Source: Cyanosarcina radialis HA8281-LM2
GTDB lineage: Bacteria; Cyanobacteriota; Cyanobacteriia; Cyanobacteriales; CCAP-1448
Assembly: GCA_019359615.1 (NCBI GenBank)
Contig: JAHHHA010000002.1
Coordinates: 62,001-126,000, forward strand
Reading direction: 5' to 3'
Length of the DNA: 64,000 nt
Part shown: positions 18,638 to 28,007 of the stretch, piece after piece
Layout of the letters: each line of letters begins with the position of its first letter
How positions within the stretch are numbered: position 1 is the first letter of the stretch
Position numbers and translations under genes: made by a program
The notes under the pieces: generated by a model
Databases searched by the model: none
The model's input: only the letters and a program-made list of their open reading frames with translations
Told to the model about the DNA's origin: nothing

Positions 18638-18706
18638 TACCAGATCTAGTTTGATAGTTGAGCCATGTGTATAGCAATTCTCAATTTAATAAGCTACAGT
18701 CTTTTT

Positions 18707-18766
18707 CTTGTGGGGTGGGCAGGAAAGCCCGCCCCAAGGGATAGGCTGGAAGCCTATCCCACAAGA
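18707..18766. repeat. CTTGTGGGGTGGGC / GGCTGGAAGCCTATCCCACAAG palindromic repeat
   Basis: Nested modules GGGCGGGCTTTCC-type and GGATAGGCT/AGCCTATCC inside outer arms CTTGTGGG/CCCACAAG. Member of the same family as neighbouring palindromes, just beyond the end of the ThDP-enzyme gene. Confidence 0.7.
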
Positions 18767-18827
18767 TATGGATTTCACTTATCTGAGAAACGCTATATCT
18801 TGCCAGCATTCAACCTTGGCATGGTTG

Positions 18828-20465
18828 CTAAATCGCACAACTTAACTCGCCAGCTTTTTGAGTGAAACGCAGATTCTCCCGATAATCTACAGCACAATCG
18901 ATCACGGCAGGAACGCTTTGAGCTAAAGCAGTTTTTAAAGTCGGAATAAAATCGGCTGTAGACTCAACTCGATATCCTTTTAATCCCATACTTTCAGCTA
19001 ATTTGACAAAATCGGGATTGGTAAATTTGACAAAAGAGGACTTGCCAAATTGATTGTATTGTTTCCACTCGATTAAGCCATAGCCCCCGTCGTTGAAAAT
19101 AATCGTGACGAAAGCAGTACCGATGCGGAGGGCGGTTTCTAATTCTTGGCAATTCATCATAAAACCCCCATCTCCAGTAACGGCGACGACGTTTTGTTGA
19201 GGAGCGACTAACTTAGCTGCGATCGCACCGGGAATTGCTATCCCCATCGCCGCAAACCCATTAGAGATCAGACAAGTATTCGGGCGATCGCAATGGTAAT
19301 GTCTAGCCATCCACATTTTATGAGCGCCGACATCACAAACGACGATATCTTCTTCGCCCATGACTTGCCGCAAGTCGTAAATCAGTTTTTGAGGTTTAAT
19401 CGGAAACTCGGTGTCGTTGGCATACTGTTCGTAATCGGCGCGGATATCGTCTCGTAATTCCAAGGCATAAGGTTCGGGTTTGCCGCTTCTATCGACCCGC
19501 TGCACAATTTCACTCAGGGAATCAGATATATCTCCTACCACTTCGGCTGCCGGAATGTAGCTGCTATCGATTTCAGCGTGAGTGCCAGCAATATGCACGA
19601 CTGGAATCTTCCCGTCAGGATTCCAACGCTTGGGAGAATATTCAATTAAGTCATATCCGATCGCAATTACTAAATCGGCGCGATCGAAGCCGCAGCTAAT
19701 ATAATCTCGCAATTGCAAGCCCACCGCCCACAACGCCAAGGGGTGAGTGTAGGGAATGACTCCCTTACCCATAAAAGTATTGGCTACTGGAATATTCAGC
19801 TTGGTGGCAAACTCCGTGACGGCTTCACTGGCTCGATCGCGAATCGCGCCATTGCCGACTAAAATTAACGGGTTGTTAGCTTGAGCGATCGTTTCAGCAG
19901 CCCGTTCGATACTGCGAAAAGAGGCATAAGTTTTCTCTAAATCCCCTTTACTGAGGGCTTCCCCAGCCACGGGCATAGCCGCAATATTTTCGGGCAAATC
20001 GATGTGGACCGCACCGGGTTTTTCCGTTTGAGCGATCTTAAATGCCCGACGGACGAGTTCCGGCGTAATTCCAGGCCTGACAATTTGTTCGCTCCACTTG
20101 GTTACTGGAGAGAACATTGCCACCAAATCCAGATATTGGTGAGATTCAATGTGCATACGATCGGTGCCCACCTGGCCTGTAATCGCAATCAGAGGTGCAC
20201 CATCCAAGTTGGCATCAGCCACACCCGTCATTAAGTTAGTAGCACCCGGACCCAAAGTGGAAAGACAAACCCCTGCTTGTCCGGTTAAGCGTCCGTAGAC
20301 ATCAGCCATAAAAGCTGCACCTTGCTCGTGGCGGGTGGTAATAAATTCGATCGAAGAATCCTTCAGCGCCTCTAGGACGTGCAAATTTTCTTCTCCAGGG
20401 AGTCCGAAGATATAACGCACTCCTTCGTTTTCCAGACAGCGGATCAATAATTCAGCAGTATTCAT
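18828..20465 (-). CDS. Acetolactate synthase-like ThDP enzyme, candidate 2-oxoglutarate decarboxylase
   Basis: A 545-residue ThDP enzyme. Glu47 in TRHEQGAAFMADVYGRL activates the cofactor, and the ThDP/Mg motif begins GDG at 431-433 and ends at Asn458 (FNDGGYG). It looks like the AlsS-type branch (AIGYDLIEYSPKRWN). The close cyanobacterial relatives, as I recall them (Synechocystis sll1981 and Synechococcus 7002 A2770), were long called acetolactate synthase but were shown to be 2-oxoglutarate decarboxylases that make succinic semialdehyde. A matching semialdehyde dehydrogenase lies about 10 kb away. Family is certain; substrate is inferred. It is 11 bases downstream of a PIN-toxin gene. Confidence 0.85.
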   Translation of the reverse strand: MNTAELLIRCLENEGVRYIFGLPGEENLHVLEALKDSSIEFITTRHEQGAAFMADVYGRLTGQAGVCLSTLGPGATNLMTGVADANLDGAPLIAITGQVGTDRMHIESHQYLDLVAMFSPVTKWSEQIVRPGITPELVRRAFKIAQTEKPGAVHIDLPENIAAMPVAGEALSKGDLEKTYASFRSIERAAETIAQANNPLILVGNGAIRDRASEAVTEFATKLNIPVANTFMGKGVIPYTHPLALWAVGLQLRDYISCGFDRADLVIAIGYDLIEYSPKRWNPDGKIPVVHIAGTHAEIDSSYIPAAEVVGDISDSLSEIVQRVDRSGKPEPYALELRDDIRADYEQYANDTEFPIKPQKLIYDLRQVMGEEDIVVCDVGAHKMWMARHYHCDRPNTCLISNGFAAMGIAIPGAIAAKLVAPQQNVVAVTGDGGFMMNCQELETALRIGTAFVTIIFNDGGYGLIEWKQYNQFGKSSFVKFTNPDFVKLAESMGLKGYRVESTADFIPTLKTALAQSVPAVIDCAVDYRENLRFTQKAGELSCAI

Positions 20466-20476
20466 TAAATTTCCTC

Positions 20477-20920
20477 TTAATTTATTAATTCATCTAAGAC
20501 TAAAACTTCGAGATTTGGTAAAGCAGATAATCGGCGATCGTTCGTCAAAAAGAATGAAGCGCCCCCGTGGATAACAGTTGCTACTTGAATGGCATCTGGA
20601 GTTCTCAGATTGTTAGCCGCTCTTAATTGTGCCGCTAACTGAGCGATTTCCGCATCAACTGCAATGCAAGCTAGGTTTTCTTGCTCGAAAAGAATTTCTT
20701 CGTACTGGCGAGCCAATTGGGCATTCCCCGCTCTCAAAGGATAAACCAATACCTCTGTCAACGTCAGGGTAGAGGTAACAACTCTGAACTCACCCCGATT
20801 CATTGCCTGAAAAAATGCGCGAACCATTTCTAAATAAGTAGGATTTTGTTCGATTAAATAAATCAGAGGTGCTGAATCTAAGCCTACAAGCTCACCCTGG
20901 AGTTGAGCTAACCATTCCAT
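20477..20920 (-). CDS. PIN-domain toxin (VapC-like)
   Basis: A 147-residue PIN ribonuclease of a type II toxin-antitoxin module. The acidic site is visible: Asp15 (VGLDSAPLIYLIE), Glu56 (LTLTEVLVY), Asp109 (RTPDAIQVA) and Asp128 (FLTNDRRL). The ATG overlaps the antitoxin gene by 13 bases, the normal arrangement. VapC-type toxins cut RNA when freed from the antitoxin. All catalytic residues are present, so it should be active. Confidence 0.9.
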   Translation of the reverse strand: MEWLAQLQGELVGLDSAPLIYLIEQNPTYLEMVRAFFQAMNRGEFRVVTSTLTLTEVLVYPLRAGNAQLARQYEEILFEQENLACIAVDAEIAQLAAQLRAANNLRTPDAIQVATVIHGGASFFLTNDRRLSALPNLEVLVLDELIN

Positions 20921-21132
20921 GAATCGCGTTCCTGGTTAACATACTCTTGAGCATCAATCCCTTGCCAGATTTCTTTACCTAGTCCCTCTAGTTCGAGAAT
21001 GCTGCGCTTAGATTTAGCAGGTTTAGGCATTACTTGGCGACGGACGATCGCTACCAATTCTCCCAGCAAGCGAAATTGCTCGTCAACGGTGAGATTTTCC
21101 ACCTGGCGACGAACTTCATGATAGGTGGACAT
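20908..21132 (-). CDS. Antitoxin of the PIN module
   Basis: A 74-residue protein starting MSTYHEVRRQVENLTVDEQF. The N-terminal part is a helical region (LTVDEQFRLLGELVAIVRRQ) and the C-terminus is acidic and flexible (GKEIWQGIDAQEYVNQERDS), suited to wrapping the toxin. An upstream in-frame ATG adds 13 residues from an AT-rich leader and is less likely. It immediately precedes and overlaps the toxin gene. Confidence 0.85.
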   Translation of the reverse strand: MSTYHEVRRQVENLTVDEQFRLLGELVAIVRRQVMPKPAKSKRSILELEGLGKEIWQGIDAQEYVNQERDSWNG

Positions 21133-21191
21133 AATTGAGTAAATAATGTTTAGCTTAAGTTTAGCGTACAAGCTATAGCCTTTCTAAATAA

Positions 21192-21224
21192 CTTGTGGGA
21201 TAGCCCTCTGGGCTATCCCACAAG
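21192..21224. repeat. Perfect palindrome CTTGTGGGATAGCCC - TCT - reverse complement
   Basis: Fifteen-base arms match without a mismatch around a three-base loop, the cleanest copy of this family in the window. It lies beyond the esterase stop and before the antitoxin start and could act as a terminator for the esterase, although no T tract follows. Confidence 0.75.
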
Positions 21225-21329
21225 AATTGCCCAATTGTTTTTTTAACTTCTATTAACTAAAGTTTCTGTCGAGTACCACCACATTGGATCGACCTTGACT
21301 TCAATGAGCGATCGTCCGCCAGGTAGACC

Positions 21330-22310
21330 CTACGGTTGCCAATAGCGATCGAAAAACAACGCCACCTCCTTCATGACGTTCTGTGCTTCTGGAGCTAGAA
21401 AAGCAACGAGATAATCGCCGTGGGACATACCTTCATAGACGTGCAGATCTGCTGGGATGCCTGCGTCTCTGAGCTTGCGATGGACGCGACTTGTGGTACT
21501 CAATAGCAGATCGCGGGTGCCAGAAACTAAGATCGCGGGTGGAAATCCAGACAAATCGCCGTAGATCGGAGACAGTAGCTCGTCGTGCAGATCGTGGCTA
21601 CCCGCATATAGCTTTGTAGACTCGACTAATCTGCCCTCGTACCGACCCAGGAAACGATCGACTTCTGCATTCAGATACAGGCTGTCTCCAGTTTTGGTCA
21701 GATCGGCAAAGGGCGTGCCCAGAAACAAAGCCGCTGGCATGGCGATTCCTTCCTGCTTGCAGCGGAGCATGGTCGTCATAATTAATCCGGCTCCTGCGGA
21801 AGTGCCACCCATGACCACCGATTTCGGATCGTAGTTCTTCATAAGGGCTTTCCACACCGTCAGCACGTCGTCTGGGGCGGCGGGAAACGTATAATCGGGC
21901 GGCATTCGGTAATCGATCGAGATCGCCTGAGTCTGGCAAGCTTGAGCCAGTAACATCGCTTCTCCGATCGCTGCCATGCCTGCATTGAACAGAAAAGCAC
22001 CGCCATGCACGTGCAAGATCGCATGGTTCTCTTTGCCAGGAGCGATCGATTTTGGCGAGACGCGATAGCAGGTTACGCCGTCGAGATCGATGGTTTCGAT
22101 CGTGATGCCCAATTGTTGAGCGCCTGCGATCGCCATATTTGCATACACCTGATTTGCTTCTTTCTGAAGCGCCTTCCAGCCTTCTGCCGTAGTGGGCATC
22201 GCAACCATTGGCGGGATCGGCGCGGCAATTTGCTTTTGCAGTTCGGGTGAAACCGTGCTCGGAATCGGGACTTCTCTGGTTGGAACGGTCAGGGAGGGCA
22301 GATTTTCCAT
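21330..22310 (-). CDS. Alpha/beta hydrolase, hormone-sensitive-lipase-type esterase
   Basis: A 326-residue hydrolase. The oxyanion motif is HVHGGAF (100-106), the nucleophile Ser171 is in GGTSAGAG, Asp267 is in SGTRDLL and His297 in GMSHGDY, so the triad is complete. There is no signal peptide, so a cytoplasmic carboxylesterase acting on short acyl esters is expected. It lies upstream of the PIN module and downstream of a beta-glucosidase, all on the same strand, but long gaps argue against a shared transcript. Confidence 0.9.
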   Translation of the reverse strand: MENLPSLTVPTREVPIPSTVSPELQKQIAAPIPPMVAMPTTAEGWKALQKEANQVYANMAIAGAQQLGITIETIDLDGVTCYRVSPKSIAPGKENHAILHVHGGAFLFNAGMAAIGEAMLLAQACQTQAISIDYRMPPDYTFPAAPDDVLTVWKALMKNYDPKSVVMGGTSAGAGLIMTTMLRCKQEGIAMPAALFLGTPFADLTKTGDSLYLNAEVDRFLGRYEGRLVESTKLYAGSHDLHDELLSPIYGDLSGFPPAILVSGTRDLLLSTTSRVHRKLRDAGIPADLHVYEGMSHGDYLVAFLAPEAQNVMKEVALFFDRYWQP

Positions 22311-22429
22311 GTTGCTCTGTTGGTAATGATACGAAGTCCGGTTTCCAAAACCTTCTTGACCTCAACGATCCGCTGGCTCCCCTCTGCCCCCCTTTTATGA
22401 AAGTTAAGAATTAAATCCGGTAATTTTGG

Positions 22430-22512
22430 GGTAGGCAAGATGCCTGCTTTCTTGTGGGGTGGGCATCCTGCCCGCCCCATTGGGACAGCCCAGAGGGCTA
22501 TCCCACAAGAAT
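22430..22512. repeat. Compound palindromic repeat (GTAGGCA/TGCCTGC, GTGGGCA/GCCCGCCCC, GGGACAGCCC/GGGCTATCCC)
   Basis: Three modules of the dispersed GGATAGCC family are strung together and end in CCCACAAG. The flanking AATTACCCAATTATTTTTTTAACT also follows the copy near 21.2 kb, so flanks as well as palindromes are shared. Confidence 0.7.
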
Positions 22513-22663
22513 TACCCAATTATTTTTTTAACTGCCATTTAAGGGGGCAGAGGGGTTGGGGGTGAGGGCTGCAATGGGTGGTATGAAAATCGGATTTGGT
22601 AATGACTCTTCTACAGGTGGAGATAGCTCTGTTGCCTGCGCTCGGCAACCGCTCTCGTGGGAC

Positions 22664-24823
22664 TTATCGCCCGAAGTACCGACCCGCTAGCTGAGTTTCT
22701 ACGGTTTCTACTGGATCGTCCGCAGCACGAGACAAGCTGACTCGGTAAGTGCCTTCGTCGATGCGCCATTGTCCTTTTGCGCCATCAAATCTCGCCAGCA
22801 ATCGCGGATCGGCCGTTAGCTCCACGCGCCGGGATTCACCGGGTTTCAGTTCCACCCGATCGAAGCCCAACAGTCGCATCCGCTTTTCACCAGGGGCATC
22901 GACGAGGTAAACCTGCGGCACGTCGGCTCCGGCTCGCGTTCCGGTGTTGGCGACCGTGAAGCTGGCCGTTACCGTTTCGCCGCCGCTGACTTGAAAATCG
23001 CTGTAGCCGAAAGTGGTGTAGCTCAAGCCATGTCCGAAGGCATAGTTCGGCTTTTCACCCGTCTTCGCCAGCCAGCGATAGCCGACTTCCGCGCCTTCAT
23101 GATAGTGAATTACGGTCGGAGTATTGTTTGGCGTTCCGAAACCGGGCATGACGGGATGCGGCGTTTGCTCTACATTGGCGTAGAACGTCACGGGCAAGCG
23201 CCCCGATGGGTTGACGGCACCGGAGAGAATCTCCGGCAGTACCCGGCCGCCGACGTTGCCAGAAAACCAACTAGCGACGATCGCCCTGGCCCGGTCGCGC
23301 CAGGGCATATCGATCGGATTGCCCGTCTGGAAAACCACGATCGTGTTGGGATTGGCGGAGATCGCGGCCTCAATGACTTCGCCCTGACCCCACGGCAGGC
23401 TGAGGTCGCCGTAGTCGTTGTTTTCTGACTCGGTTCTCAATGCCATGACGACGACCACATCAGCACGCTTGGCGATCGCAGCGGCATCCTTGGGGATCTC
23501 GCCAGGACTAAACAAAATTTGGGCGTTCGGGAACTGCTTTTGTAGCTCCGCCACCACAGATGGCCCCGCCATGGTCAAGCGTCTGAGTCCGGCAAAGAAA
23601 CCCGTACCGCCCAGAGGAATATCCAGCGAAAAGCCGCCGATTGGATCGGTCAAGCTCGAACCGCCGCCGCCAGTCAGCATCCCCTTCGTGGCAAAGCCGC
23701 CAATGACGGCAATGGTTTTTACGTCGGGGGCGATCGGCAAGATCCCGTCGTTTTTAAGCAAAACGGTTCCCTGACGAGCGATATCGATCGCGGTCTGCAA
23801 ATGAGCCTCCAGGTCGGGCTGCTCTTGCGGGCCGCTCCACTTATCCACACCTACCTGGTAGATGGCGGTGAGAATTCGGCGCACCATGTCGGCAAGTCGC
23901 TCTTTGGGAAACTCGCCCCGATCGTAGGCCTCCCGCAGCGGCCCTACGAACCATTCCTGCTGGTCTACCTGCGCTCCGGAATGCATATCTAATCCCTTCA
24001 AGGCATAGTCCCAGTGCCAAACTGCTTTCCAGTCGGACATGATGAAGCCCCTAAAGCCGATCGCCTCTTTGATCGCGTCGTTCAAAATCGCCGAATTGCC
24101 GCAGCAATACTCGCCATTGACCTTGTTGTACGCGCCCATAATCGACCCTGGATGGCCCCGTTCGATCGCGATTTGGAAGGCGAGCAATTCCGACTCTCGA
24201 TGCGCTGCTGGGTCAATTTGAGCATCTAAATTCCACTTATTGGTTTCCTGGGAGTTCAGCGACAGATGCTTCACCATACCAATTACTTTCTGCTCCTGCA
24301 CGCCCTTCACCGTTTCTGCCGCCAACACTGCCGACAGCCAGGGGTCTTCCGAGAGATACTCGAAGTTGCGCCCGTTGCGCGGATCGCGGGACAGGTTGAT
24401 GCCGCCACCGAGGGCCACATTAAAGCCCCGCGCCTTGGCCTCCCGTCCGAGAATGGCACCCATTTCGCAGGCCAGATGGGGATTAAAAGTTGACCCCAGC
24501 ATCTGTCCCGAAGGCAGGGCGGTCGCAGTATCGCCCTCGCGTCCGCTCGCCGGGTTGGTAATTCCTAACGGCCCGTCGGCATGAAGCAGGTCTGGAATCC
24601 CCAGTCGCGGTATTCCCTTCGTCCAACCTGCTATCTGGGGAATATGTTCTGGTACGCGCGGATCGCGCTCTCCCCGTCCGACCCCGGTGTAGACGTAAAC
24701 CATGAGGTTGTAGATTAGTCCGAAGCGTTCGTCATCGGTCATCTGCGCTTCGATTTCCGCTGCCCGACGCTCGGCTTCCGCCTGGTTGACGTTGCTTGAT
24801 GATATTCGATCTTGAATCTGCAT
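22664..24823 (-). CDS. Glycoside hydrolase family 3 beta-glucosidase
   Basis: A 719-residue GH3 enzyme. The N-terminal barrel has LGGGINLSRDPRNGRNFEYLSEDP, MVKHLSLNSQE (Lys185-His186) and the nucleophile Asp264 in IMSDWKAVWHWD. The C-terminal sandwich domain has VVVMALRTESENNDYGDLSLP, followed by a fibronectin-III-like domain (SGGETVTASFTVANTGTRAG). No signal peptide is seen, suggesting cytosolic hydrolysis of beta-glucosides. The gene is visibly richer in G+C and poorer in HIP1 than its neighbours, which hints at acquisition from another phylum. A MarC gene follows upstream; a porin and channel gene are nearby. Confidence 0.92.
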   Translation of the reverse strand: MQIQDRISSSNVNQAEAERRAAEIEAQMTDDERFGLIYNLMVYVYTGVGRGERDPRVPEHIPQIAGWTKGIPRLGIPDLLHADGPLGITNPASGREGDTATALPSGQMLGSTFNPHLACEMGAILGREAKARGFNVALGGGINLSRDPRNGRNFEYLSEDPWLSAVLAAETVKGVQEQKVIGMVKHLSLNSQETNKWNLDAQIDPAAHRESELLAFQIAIERGHPGSIMGAYNKVNGEYCCGNSAILNDAIKEAIGFRGFIMSDWKAVWHWDYALKGLDMHSGAQVDQQEWFVGPLREAYDRGEFPKERLADMVRRILTAIYQVGVDKWSGPQEQPDLEAHLQTAIDIARQGTVLLKNDGILPIAPDVKTIAVIGGFATKGMLTGGGGSSLTDPIGGFSLDIPLGGTGFFAGLRRLTMAGPSVVAELQKQFPNAQILFSPGEIPKDAAAIAKRADVVVVMALRTESENNDYGDLSLPWGQGEVIEAAISANPNTIVVFQTGNPIDMPWRDRARAIVASWFSGNVGGRVLPEILSGAVNPSGRLPVTFYANVEQTPHPVMPGFGTPNNTPTVIHYHEGAEVGYRWLAKTGEKPNYAFGHGLSYTTFGYSDFQVSGGETVTASFTVANTGTRAGADVPQVYLVDAPGEKRMRLLGFDRVELKPGESRRVELTADPRLLARFDGAKGQWRIDEGTYRVSLSRAADDPVETVETQLAGRYFGR

Positions 24824-24908
24824 GGTTTTAGCCTCGCAATCGGTTTGTTTTTTGGCTTTAAAATGCTTCTGAAAACTCCCGTCGAGCGCGTAAGCGGACG
24901 GGAGTAGT

Positions 24909-25520
24909 TTATCTAAAATTTATATCTTCAATGCCATTGAGAATGGCTTGAACTGCTAAGGCCACCTGAATAAATACCAACACGCTGGCGAGAATCTGGA
25001 ACAGCGGCACTAAACCTGGTATTTTCAAAATCTTGTCGGCGAAGAACATCACTAAAAAATCCAGCACTAAGATCGTCACTAATGCTTTCACGAGGGCGAT
25101 TTCAGAGCCAGGATAGCGAGAAGCACTCATCACGACCAGCAAGATGACGGCGACTCCGATCGGCGGCACGATTAGCGGTGTGGCCACGGGTGAAATTGCT
25201 AGATTCAAAGCAGTGGGTTTAGGTGGAGTTGGGCGAGGAGGCTCGACTCTGGGAAAGATAGCATTCATCGCCGATAGCAGCAGCACCAGTCCTCCGGCAA
25301 TCTCTAAAGCTGCGAAAGAAATTAAATACTTATTGAGGAGATTGTTTCCCAACAGCGCGATGCCAAAGCAGATTCCAGTGGCGATCGCAATCCCCATCAA
25401 AGCAATTTTTCGCTTAAATTTCGGCTCCATTGCCTGAGTCAATTTGGCAAACGGAAAAATAATCTTGAACGGGCCGACAGTCAAAAATAGAATAGTAAAA
25501 ATATACGCCTCTAATTGCAT
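24909..25520 (-). CDS. MarC-family integral membrane protein
   Basis: A 203-residue polytopic protein with about six hydrophobic segments. Features are FLTVGPFKIIFPFAKLT near the start and LAISPVATPLIVPPIGVAVIL in the middle, matching MarC/UPF0056 proteins. The ATG giving MQLEAYIFTILFLT places a TM segment first and is preferred over a start 13 codons upstream. The family's transport function is unknown; a role in antibiotic resistance was not confirmed. Confidence 0.88.
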   Translation of the reverse strand: MQLEAYIFTILFLTVGPFKIIFPFAKLTQAMEPKFKRKIALMGIAIATGICFGIALLGNNLLNKYLISFAALEIAGGLVLLLSAMNAIFPRVEPPRPTPPKPTALNLAISPVATPLIVPPIGVAVILLVVMSASRYPGSEIALVKALVTILVLDFLVMFFADKILKIPGLVPLFQILASVLVFIQVALAVQAILNGIEDINFR

Positions 25521-25559
25521 ATTTGCATTTCCTTGAAAGTGAATTCTTTCGCACGGCAA

Positions 25560-26062
25560 ACTCAGACTCTCAATCGATCGAGTCGTTCGATTTAGTTGAC
25601 CTTATTTAGTTTGGGAAATTCAAATATAGACTAATCGTAATCAGTCTGCGCTGCACGAGTGAATCGCCTGGAACCTTTTCTTTGTAACGAGCAGCGGAAA
25701 AAATTCATCATCATCTGCCTCCAGCAAAATCTCCGAGGCTGCGTGTGATTAACGGAGCAACCTTAAGATTAGTTTTCGATTGAGGTCTGACGCAAAAGCA
25801 AAACTATCGAATCAAAAATCCTAACGATTGAACTGTGATATTGTTCAGATAAAAATATTGTACAATGCTACTCAAGAAGAAGCAGCAAATTCTTAAGTTT
25901 TTATTCATGTTCGTTTAATTACTCGCTGGATATTGTTCGTGTTTAAGCTGCTTTTAAATCTATTTATAAACTACTTGACTAAAATAATCGATCGAACCCT
26001 AAACGTTTTTGTGCAAACGACTTTGCAATGAATTATCGAGATCGCGTGAAAGGTGAGTTTTG
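25560..26062. other. Divergent intergenic region, no gene recognised
   Basis: About 500 bases separate marC and the channel gene, which are divergently transcribed. The DNA is AT-rich with no repeat, tRNA or coding frame that I recognise. It should hold promoters for both genes, but no specific elements can be supported. Confidence 0.5.
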
Positions 26063-27859
26063 ATGGTGAAGCTGCCCCGCCAATTTATTTACGGCAGTCT
26101 GGCTTGGATTTGTGCGACTTCGATCGTGCTGGTTAATTTTGCAGGCGATGAAAGAGCGATCGCGAGTTCGACGCATCCACTTATTACTGCTGCGCAGTTG
26201 CCCTCTTTTGCTGTTCCCAACAGCACTCCAGTTCTTCCCAGCGAAGTCGAACGCCGAGGAACATTAGAATCTGCCAGAATTTATTTGGATGGCAAAGAAC
26301 TGTTTAGAATTGCATCTCCAGTAGTCCTCGATCGATCGAATCCTGGCGATCTGATTCCGGTTGAGATTCGTGCCAAACAAATCGAAGCCAATCTCCAGCA
26401 AACGGTTAGTAGCTACAGGTCGAATGAAACACTAGATCGTAATACACTCCAGGTAATTGTTGAAACCATCAACGAACAGCCCGTTTTATTTGTCAGAGAT
26501 CGCACTCAAGCTGAAACGAAAGTTTTGCTGACGGTAACTGATGCCGACGCTCAATACGCATCCACCAGTAAAGAACGCTTGGCTCAGCAATGGCGAGAAA
26601 CGCTAGAGCAAGCACTTCGACTGGCTTTGGAACTGCGTAAGCCCGGAGCATTAAAGCAACAAACTGCTGTTGCGACTCAGGTTTTGATGGCAACGCTGGG
26701 GTTGTCGCTGTTATTCGGTGCCATTTGGACGAAATTACGACACCGCAGAAAGCATCTCGAACAGCGACAAGCCACTGAAATCGCAGCCGCGCCTGCGACT
26801 GCATCGATCGCCACCGAACTAGATGAACCGCGCTCCTGGCTAGTACAAGAGCTACAGCAATATCTGGGATGGCAACGGCGAATTCAATTTGTTCGAGTAT
26901 TGCAGTGGATTTCGTTTTGGGCGATCGCGTTTATTTGGATGGTTGGCATTGCCTACAGCCTCAGTCTCTTTCCTCAAACTCAGCAGTTTGCTCGCAAAGT
27001 TATTACCATTCCAATTTTCGTTTTACTCACCTGGTTTTTCGCCGGATTAATTAATCGCGTTACCGATCTTTTAATCGATCGATTTATTCAAAACCGCAAG
27101 CAAGACCAATCGCTTACAGAGTCTAATCTTCAGCGAATTACAACGGTGGCCAGCTTTCTCAAAGGCTTAAAGCTGTTTTTGATTTATGCGACAGGACTTC
27201 TCTGGCTGCTGCAATCGCTGAATCTCGTTCCTGGTTCGGTGCTGATATTGGGAACGTTAATTGCTTTAGCGATCTCGTTTGCAGCGCAAAGTTTAGTCAA
27301 AGATTTTGTCAACGGCTTGCTAATTTTGCTGGAAGACCAATATCGCATCGGCGACATGGTTCGGATTGGGACGGTGGCTGGGCGGGTGGAAAATTTGAAC
27401 TTGAGAATTACCCAAATTCGCAGCGATGAAGGCGATCTGATTACGCTGCCCAACAATTTAATTACACAGGTCGAAAATCGAACGCGCCTCTGGGCGCGGG
27501 CCGATGTCCGCATTGAAGTGGCATACCAAACTAATGTCGATCGAGCATTGGCAATAGTGCGCGAAACCATCGATCGCATGGCACGAGATCCACATTGGCA
27601 AACGATTATTTTAGATACGCATGAAGTGTTTGGAGTCGAGCAAATTTCCCACGCCGGAATTATGATTCGAGTCTGGATCAAAACCATGCCAATGAAACAG
27701 TGGGATACAGCACGAGAACTGCGCCGCCGCCTGAAAAATGCGTTTGACGATCGCCACATTCAAATCGGCATTCCACAACAGATCTGGATAGACAATGGGT
27801 TGGTACAGAGCGATCGGATAGAGGCCGATCGGATGAGCGAATCAGAAAGACATCCCTAA
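26063..27859 (+). CDS. MscS-type mechanosensitive ion channel
   Basis: A 598-residue channel. An N-terminal signal peptide (to about ERAIASS) is followed by a periplasmic region, a TM segment near 210, and several more TM segments. The MscS pore helix and beta domain follow (ISFAAQSLVKDFVNGLLILLE, GDMVRIGTVAGRVENLNLRI, DLITLPNNLITQVENRT). Such long MscS relatives open under membrane tension and release osmolytes. The ATG one codon after an in-frame TTG is the natural start. Confidence 0.9.
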   Translation: MVKLPRQFIYGSLAWICATSIVLVNFAGDERAIASSTHPLITAAQLPSFAVPNSTPVLPSEVERRGTLESARIYLDGKELFRIASPVVLDRSNPGDLIPVEIRAKQIEANLQQTVSSYRSNETLDRNTLQVIVETINEQPVLFVRDRTQAETKVLLTVTDADAQYASTSKERLAQQWRETLEQALRLALELRKPGALKQQTAVATQVLMATLGLSLLFGAIWTKLRHRRKHLEQRQATEIAAAPATASIATELDEPRSWLVQELQQYLGWQRRIQFVRVLQWISFWAIAFIWMVGIAYSLSLFPQTQQFARKVITIPIFVLLTWFFAGLINRVTDLLIDRFIQNRKQDQSLTESNLQRITTVASFLKGLKLFLIYATGLLWLLQSLNLVPGSVLILGTLIALAISFAAQSLVKDFVNGLLILLEDQYRIGDMVRIGTVAGRVENLNLRITQIRSDEGDLITLPNNLITQVENRTRLWARADVRIEVAYQTNVDRALAIVRETIDRMARDPHWQTIILDTHEVFGVEQISHAGIMIRVWIKTMPMKQWDTARELRRRLKNAFDDRHIQIGIPQQIWIDNGLVQSDRIEADRMSESERHP

Positions 27860-27862
27860 TAC

Positions 27863-27957
27863 CATTTTGCTTTTTTGTTGCAACATATGTGGGGTAGGGG
27901 CGCAATGCATTACGCCCCTACAGGTAATTGGTGTGTAGCAGGTATGCGAGCAAAATG
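27863..27957. repeat. Intact MITE-like element with ACCATTTTGC/GCAAAATGGT ends
   Basis: Terminal inverted repeats TACCATTTTGC and GCAAAATGGTA enclose a central TAGGGGCGCAATGCATTACGCCCCTA palindrome module and the flanks GTTGCAACATAT and GGTGTGTAGCAG. The same element, inverted and interrupted, occurs at 29.87-30.20 kb on the other side of the porin gene. Confidence 0.75.
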
Positions 27958-28007
27958 GTATCAAATTGGTATAAGGTGAGATAATTTCAAGTTTTTATTC
28001 CACAACC

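Noticed and set aside
21598-22365. 255-codon frame opposite in phase to the esterase
   Set aside because: Out-of-frame reading of the esterase gene, Arg/Ser-rich, no motif; the esterase frame has the full catalytic triad.
27184-27759. 191-codon minus-strand frame within the MscS gene
   Set aside because: Antisense shadow of the conserved MscS pore and beta-domain coding sequence.
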